Positions 58,140 through 64,000 of a stretch of DNA of 64,000 nt are shown here, piece by piece. The notes beneath the pieces are model-generated. The model had not been told where the DNA came from. It was given only the letters and a program-made list of their open reading frames with translations, and searched no databases. A program made the position numbers and the translations under genes. Source of the DNA: Sapria himalayana (lineage: Eukaryota; Streptophyta; Magnoliopsida; Malpighiales; Rafflesiaceae). The DNA is taken from the NCBI GenBank assembly GCA_029783825.1, contig JAREIK010000801.1, forward strand, positions 7,911,571 to 7,975,570. The letters are read 5' to 3'. How positions within the stretch are numbered: the first letter of the stretch is position 1; every line of letters begins with the position of its first letter.

Positions 58140-59530
58140 AAGCTATAATTATATCCCTTGCTTACTTGTGTAACTTCTAGAGAGTATGAAATTCGACCAT
58201 AATATTTAGTAATTACTATGACTTTGCTTGTTGTATGGAGAAAGATGAAGAAGAATGAGAAAATTTCCAAATTTCTGCATCTTCCACTTTTTATAATTGA
58301 ATAATTTACATTACTCTAAGTAGGAAGTTATAGCTTTCAGAAGAAAGTCATAATTTTGACTTTGATCTTTTGAGTTTGAGATCACTACTATAGTAAATGG
58401 CCATAACTCTATAATATATCTCAATCTTTCTATAACACAATATCATTGTGCTGGAAAACACCACGACTCAGGCCTAATGTTTATAACATAAAGTCATTAT
58501 ATTGTGAAATGGTCATAGCTTCGTGTATATGTCTTATTGTTCTTCATAAGGGATTGTAGTGATAGGAAAGGTCGTGACATAATGAAGGGTATTTAATATT
58601 ATTATATGATTGCAATATTGTGAAATAGCAATGACATTGACATTGGTCTTTTTTGAATATTATATTATCATAACACTAAGAAATAGCCACAATACTTTGA
58701 AGGTCTCTCTTATATATCCTTGGTCATGACATTGGAAATGGCTGATGCACATAATTTTCCCTTCATATGTCTCAAGAATACATGATGCTGTGAGTGGTAT
58801 TGACAGTAGCCTTTAATTCTTTTATATATCATATCATCATAATAGAGTAAGGATGCTACATTAAACAATTATCCCACATGTAAAAGTTATGACTTTTCCT
58901 TCCTTTGAGGATAAGAGTCATGGTCTCATGGAATGATAATACTTGATTAATATCATATATAATATTTAGTGTCTCAAAAGTCATGAAGCTAAATAATTAT
59001 CACAGCTTTCCGTAGCTCAAAACTATTGACTTTGTAAAAAGGTTATGATTTTAACTTGAAACTATTGAGCCGTTTTAAAGATAAAATCATAATGTTTGGA
59101 CTTGATCATGACCACAAGCACAAGTTGGGTACTTAGTTACTATGATATATAATTGATATCATAGCCAATTAAATTTTATGAGTTGAGTATAATCATAACT
59201 TCATATTACTATCATAGCCATAAAGAATTTATCACAAATTAGAGCCATTATGCTAACAACTGGTAGGTTCGTGGTATACAAATAATATAATGACCAATTA
59301 GGTAGAGTTTCAGTCAATAATAAATCCTAAAACTATACAATATTCTATATAAACTTCCTCAACTAAATATTTACAAAACCTACCGATTTCAAAAAATATT
59401 CACCAAAACTCACCAAAACTCTAAAGTAATGAAATCAATCCATAATTTCTTTCTTTTCATTCATATATATTATCATAAACTGATAAAATATATAAGAAAA
59501 TTTGATAGTTTGAATATCAAATAAACTACT
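58140..59530 (+). repeat. R1 copy, plus orientation
   Basis: This copy is collinear with 30650-32000. It has 'cttgcttacttgtgtaacttcta', 'cttccactttttata', 'actctaagtaggaagttat', then CATGAC-type repeats (58330-58990), 'ggtacttagttactatgat' and 'ccaattaggtagagtttcagtca' (59300). It has no coding capacity. Confidence 0.6.
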
Positions 59531-59999
59531 AAGGTTATCAATGGGGATATAGACTAAAAAATTAGTTTAGCTAAAGATGTTAAATATAACACTTCTTAGA
59601 CGGCAACTCAAGGCTTTATTTTTTTCTTATGTCCTTGTATTTTATTTTTATATATAGATATAGTCCATGAATTAAAACACTTATAGATATACCAAATGAA
59701 GAAGTGATATTCTCATAATATTTTCTATGATTTCTCATTCACCAAAAGAAGTTACAACACTCAGACTCAATCATGATATTTTCCATGATAAAAGAAGTCA
59801 TGCTACTCAAACTTAGTCATGATATTTTTTAAGAAGTTATGACACTTAACCTAAGTCACGAAAATTTTATTTATAATGTAACTTCCATCTAAGCTCTATA
59901 TAAAAAATTCACATATCCTAATTTTATTAACAAACTATTCTTCTCCCAAAATTGACCAAAGCCATTATGAAAACTAAATCATGTGATGCAATACCATGT

Positions 60000-61660
60000 C
60001 AGATGAAGAAACCCTAGTTTTGAGGCTTATAGAGAGATGAGAAGAAGGAAAACTAGTCAGAAGAAAAATGGAAAGTGATCCAAGGCACACCTTGTCAAGA
60101 CTTTTTTGCCCACATCTCATCCCTTGATCCAATGTATTTCACAAAGAAGGGGAGGAGATGGATGAAATATATCCTAGCTAAGAAGAGTTTTTGGGTGAAT
60201 GAGATTTTGGAGTAATTATTCCACCATTTCACCTGATGATCAAGAAGAGAAATTAGAAGAATTTTAACCAACATATGGAAAAGGGTCATGCAACTATCAT
60301 GAAAGAATTTTACTCTAATCTAGAATACATAAATGAAAAGAAATGCTAGATAATAGGAATATAGGTGCATTTTTGATGAAGAATTCATTAATGAAATTTT
60401 GGAATTGAAGGGATCTTTGGATAATGAAGCCTTCAAAACCATAAAAATGCAATCCAAGTATAAATATATCACCAAAACTTTGATAGATGGTGAGAGAAAA
60501 ATAGAAAAAAATTAACCATAAACCCCTATGAACATATAATAAGGGGTGAGCCAACTAAAGAGAGTAAGGATTAATTTTATTTTTTATGTTTAGTTGTATA
60601 GTCTACTCTCTACCTCTCTATCATCAACTAAGATAGAGCATCAATCTAGTTAATTTTTATGGTGAGAGGTTAAAAAATAAATGTAGGAAACATTTTGGAG
60701 AAATCTATTTATGATTTTAACGGAATGGAATTTTTAGGTCATATAGTTCATCCCTCACTCATCACTATGTTATGTCATGATGTAGGAGTCCTGATATTTA
60801 AGGATTGAGATAAGTTGTGCCAACAAATATCCTTCTGATATTAAATGGTGTGAAAAGAGGATTTGAAGGAGATAAAAATATAAAATTATTTTTGAAGGGG
60901 AAGAATCAATCAATATAGGGCAAGAAGTACCAGCCTTTGCTAAATTTGAAATGGAAGATATAAAAGATATGAAGAATTTAGAGGAAGAATCATCCTTAAA
61001 ATATGAGCATCAAAAGGGTAAAAAGGAATGAATTGAAACTTTGAAGAAATTACCACCCTACTGAATAACATGAAGTTAGAGACTAATCAAAGGAAAATCC
61101 AACAAAAGGAGTAGTTGATGAGAATATATAATTCATTAGTAGTGGAAATGGAAAGTAGAGAGAATTAGCAAGAAGATTATGTGATCAAAATGGAATAGGA
61201 AGATAATGTGAGAGTAAATCAACATGATGAAAATGAATGTATCTTAACACAAATGGATATCTTATTTTTGTCCCTCTAAGAAAATTTTAAAGAGAGTTTA
61301 TTAGAATATTTGAGGACATCATGAAAGATTGAACACCAAAGATAAGAGAAGTGCTAAAGCCTTCATAACACTATACCAATCGGTCTCCAATGAATGATAA
61401 TGAATGTTGAAAAGCATAAACAAAAAGATTGGAACTAGTATAAATTTTAGAGAAAAAAAATGTGGATCAATGATTTGGATATGTGCAACACAAACTAGAA
61501 AACTAAATATTTTGCATAGGATCTTTAAGGATGCCATCAACTCAATTGAGAAGAGATAAGATATGTTATATAACATGATTTCAAGGATGATAAAGTGAGA
61601 AATGGGCAACAAAAAAGATATAAGAAAATCATCCACATCCATTCAATGATTTGAACTATC
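60000..61660 (+). pseudogene. Athila-like ORF1 remnant
   Basis: Plus-strand fragments read 'HATIMKEFYSNLEYINEKK' (60275-60345) and 'IFDEEFINEILELKGSLDNEAFKTIKMQSKYKYITKTLIDG' (60370-60495). Then come 'YSLLSTSLSSTKIEHQSS' and 'SLITMLCHDVGVLIFKD' (60745-60810), followed by a Glu/Lys-rich coiled tail to about 61640. The block order (KEFY.NL, F....IN..L, PSLIT.LC...GV) matches the Athila-type plant transposon protein and the remnant at 21.7-22.7 kb. The minus-strand open frames here are shadows. Stops and frameshifts throughout show that it is dead. Confidence 0.55.
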
Positions 61661-61999
61661 TAAAACTCAATTTCTACTTTAGAAGTACAATATAAAGGAC
61701 CGACCAAATTACTAATCTTTTTCTCCTTTTTAATGCATTGTGTTGTTTTTATTGATATATTTATTCTTCAAACTCTAGACATAACCACTATGAGAGATAA
61801 ATTCTTTACTTAAGTTTGAGAACATCATTAAGTTATGAATTTGTTAGGAACTCAAATTACTTAATTTTGTGGATATTTTTTGCCTTTTTCATGATGTGTT
61901 TGAACAAACAATATTATTTAAAAGAAAGAATTTATGAAATTATTTTTCTGCTATATTTTGATGAATAATAATTGAATCAACTGTGAATTGAGTATAATT

Positions 62000-62640
62000 G
62001 ATATACTTGGTGGAAAACATATATGAAGGGCATATTAGCAAGAAAAACATCATAACATTTCTAATGTCATGATATTTAAATATCAATACATACTTAATGA
62101 GAAGTTATGGTGATCTTACATGGTCATAACTTTATATAATTCATGATGTTCATTTCATGTCATGCCTCCACCACCTAGTTGTCACTTTTTTTTCATTGTG
62201 CAACATATTCTGCAAGGTAATGATATTATTTTAAAGTTGTGGTTGTATTTATTTAAACATAAAATCAAAATCATACCATAAAAAGTGATATTTGTCATGA
62301 TATTCTTCATCATTTTGAACTATACTCTAAAGAGGAATTTCCTAAGTCATGATATTTTTTAGAATCACGACCTTATTTTTGTGTATCCGTATGATATCAA
62401 GATATTGTTCACGACATCTCATGACATTGTGCTTTAATGAAGAATTTCTTGCATCATAACATTTTTCAGCATCGCGACCTTATTCATACACATCCATGCT
62501 GTGTTGTGACATTGCTCGTGACATCTTATGAAATGATGATCAAGACAAGATTTAAAGTTTATTCAATATTATGACTTCATTACAATGTTATCATATTGAA
62601 TTCATTAAACTGGTGAGACCTAAAGATATAAAAAGTGAAC
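62000..62640. repeat. R1-like CATGAC-type repeats
   Basis: Repeated 'gtcatgatattttt...catgatattgttcacgacatct' phrases with spacing of 60-120 bp resemble the R1 tandem section. No gene is present. Confidence 0.4.
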
Positions 62641-62889
62641 TAAAAATATTATAGAAATAAAACCAAGCAAGGAGTGAAAAACATGATGCAATCAAATGCT
62701 ACACCAAGATGCACCACCTTCCTCAATTAGGAAAATAATTACAAGTCAAATGCGAAGAAAACTAGTTTGTAAATAAGATCTAAAAACTAGATTCTATGCT
62801 AGCTATCATTTGGAATGCCCAATTCAATGAGATGATTCTCCAATATAATGCTAATTAGTATCTATGGATGATTTATGTAATTAAGTATG

Positions 62890-63330
62890 ATGAATATGAT
62901 TTTATTAATCAATAATTGAAGTATTACTATGCTTTGACTATTAATAGATATGAGTATTTATTAGAATATAAATTTCACCATAAAATAGATGTTTGCATGT
63001 TAGCTATGGTGGACAATGAGAAGCAAGCTAAGAAATACATTCTTGAGGCTAGTGTCATTGGGAATGATAATCCTTTGATTTGTTCTTTGTGTGATAGATC
63101 TACGTGTGAAACCCCTAGATTCATATAAGTTTAATTGATATGAGTATGATGCTTATGAAACTAAATACATGAATATTGTTGTGATTTGTCCATTATGTAT
63201 CTTATAAAAAGAACGACCCTCAAATAATGTGGAGATTATTTAGAATGTCTAACTAAAGGTTTCACTAATTCTTAGGAGTCATGTATTAACTATATAAGAT
63301 GGTGAGAGGTAAGTTATATGATACATGTAA
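62890..63330 (+). pseudogene. Possible retrotransposon RNase H-end remnant (uncertain)
   Basis: The open frame 62916-63128 (70 codons) is unrecognised. After it a broken frame gives 'CGDYLECLTKGFTNS' at about 63228-63275, which resembles the copia RNase H ending 'ADPLTKGL...'. That similarity is short, so the assignment is weak. If correct, the direct repeats just downstream would be its LTR region. Confidence 0.25.
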
Positions 63331-63365
63331 GAATATATATTTTATAAGATAGTGATGTGCCTATG

Positions 63366-63605
63366 ATTATTTTTCTCTTGTGTGAATTCCATGTGTGGAA
63401 TTGCTAGAGAGACATATATTAAATAACAATGATCAATTAATATACAATTTAATTGATCGTCAACACAATATATTAATTGTGATATATTTTGCTATTTATA
63501 TTTGAAGACATATATATGTGGTGATAGTTATATAATCATTTTTCTCTTATATAACTTCAATAAGTGAAATTGCTTGGGAGACATATATTAATTGATCATA
63601 AAATT
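63366..63605. repeat. Direct repeat pair
   Basis: Two copies of about 75 bp ('tttttctcttgtgtgaattccatgtgtggaattgct...gagacatatatta' at 63368-63420, and 'tttttctcttatataacttcaataagtgaaattgct...gagacatatatta' at 63539-63590) are offset by about 170 bp. They are followed by 'attgatc' palindromic sequence. They are probably repeats within a degraded LTR. Confidence 0.6.
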
Positions 63606-63613
63606 AATCATTA

Positions 63614-64000
63614 CACTACAACAAAACAGGAAATTAATGATTCTTTATATCTTGACGCTTTCAGAAAATGTCATTATTCTATTTGTAATTAGACATTTAA
63701 TGACATTTTTCTAAAAGCGTCATTATTTGGAAAATATATTAAGTTTTTATGGAACTTACTAGAAGTGTCATTGTTACTACAACAAAACTTAAAATTAATG
63801 ACGTTTTATATCTTGACGCTTTTATAAAATATCATTATTATATTTGTAAGTAGACATTTAATGACACTTACTAGATGTGTCATTGTTAATACTAATAGGT
63901 TAGGAAAATTGCTTAACTCCTTAAAAATTTCCAAGGTAAAAGGGGCTGAAAATTATAAACATTGTCACTTTTATTAGTGTCATGTATGTGAAAAAATTAA
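63614..64000 (+). mobile_element. CACTA element left end (continues past the window)
   Basis: CACTACAACAAAA at 63614 is a canonical CACTA terminus. It is followed by subterminal repeats of 'aatgac(a)t', 'gcgtcatta' and 'agtgtcat' in both orientations. The first ~165 bp are repeated in tandem from about 63776 ('tactacaacaaaacttaaaattaatgacg'), so the terminus itself is duplicated. The three bases before the element (TTA, 63611-63613) would be one half of a 3-bp target duplication. The rest lies outside the window. Confidence 0.75.

Noticed and set aside
60095..60554. Two minus-strand open frames
   Set aside because: They are antisense to the Athila-like ORF1 remnant, whose conserved blocks are on the plus strand.

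Overview
This window is plant nuclear DNA (angiosperm), very AT-rich and built almost entirely of transposable elements in several states of decay. The evidence is plant-type Ty1/copia elements with tRNA-iMet primer sites, decayed Ty3/gypsy Athila/Tat-like gag and ORF1 sequence, hAT, CACTA and Mutator-like elements, and one intron-containing plant two-component receiver gene. I cannot name the species. The only host gene I can support is a two-exon type-C-like response regulator on the minus strand (44956-45406). It encodes 118 residues, with Glu at the position of the usual phospho-acceptor Asp.

Layout. Positions 1-37.4 kb are a mosaic of old LTR-retrotransposon sequence. A long dispersed repeat (here 'R1', over 2 kb, rich in CATGAC/CATGGC-type motifs repeating every ~57 bp) recurs in both orientations: plus at about 1-620, 4.3-6.5, 26.9-28.3, 29.4-32.0, 35.9-37.4 and 58.1-59.5 kb; minus at about 0.65-2.25, 18.9-19.2, 23.3-24.8 and 24.85-26.6 kb. 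Stop-ridden gypsy gag sequence lies between R1 copies, which suggests R1 is the LTR of a gag-bearing element. Into this are set a foldback element nested in another foldback element (7.4-8.7 kb), a wrecked copia pol with a duplicated 3' end (9.2-12.9 kb), a copia gag (15-16.2 kb), a dead hAT transposase (17.0-18.9 kb) and a GC-rich hAT MITE (20.6-21.1 kb).

The 37.4-53.2 kb island is less decayed. It holds CACTA remnants, a copia element (39577-43755) that lost its reverse transcriptase and carries a hAT MITE inside it, and the response regulator gene. That gene is bracketed by two members of an unusual Mutator-like foldback family. These elements have TIRs of about 100-150 bp, mostly 9-10 bp target duplications, and a core that is a degenerate array of the palindrome GAGCTC framed by CCTCGCCC/GGGCGAGG arms. 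The upstream member (45800-52371) is split by a nearly complete but dead copia element (46351-51771, minus strand). A further family member follows at about 52.5-53.2 kb.

The 53.2-57.9 kb stretch is AT-rich TATA/TAAACA-type low-complexity DNA holding another 566-bp foldback element. From 58.1 kb the R1 mosaic resumes with a gypsy ORF1 remnant (60-61.7 kb). The window ends inside a CACTA-type terminus that begins at 63614.

Functionally this is one possible host gene in a repeat matrix. Apart from it, every protein-coding trace is a transposon remnant carrying stops or frameshifts.
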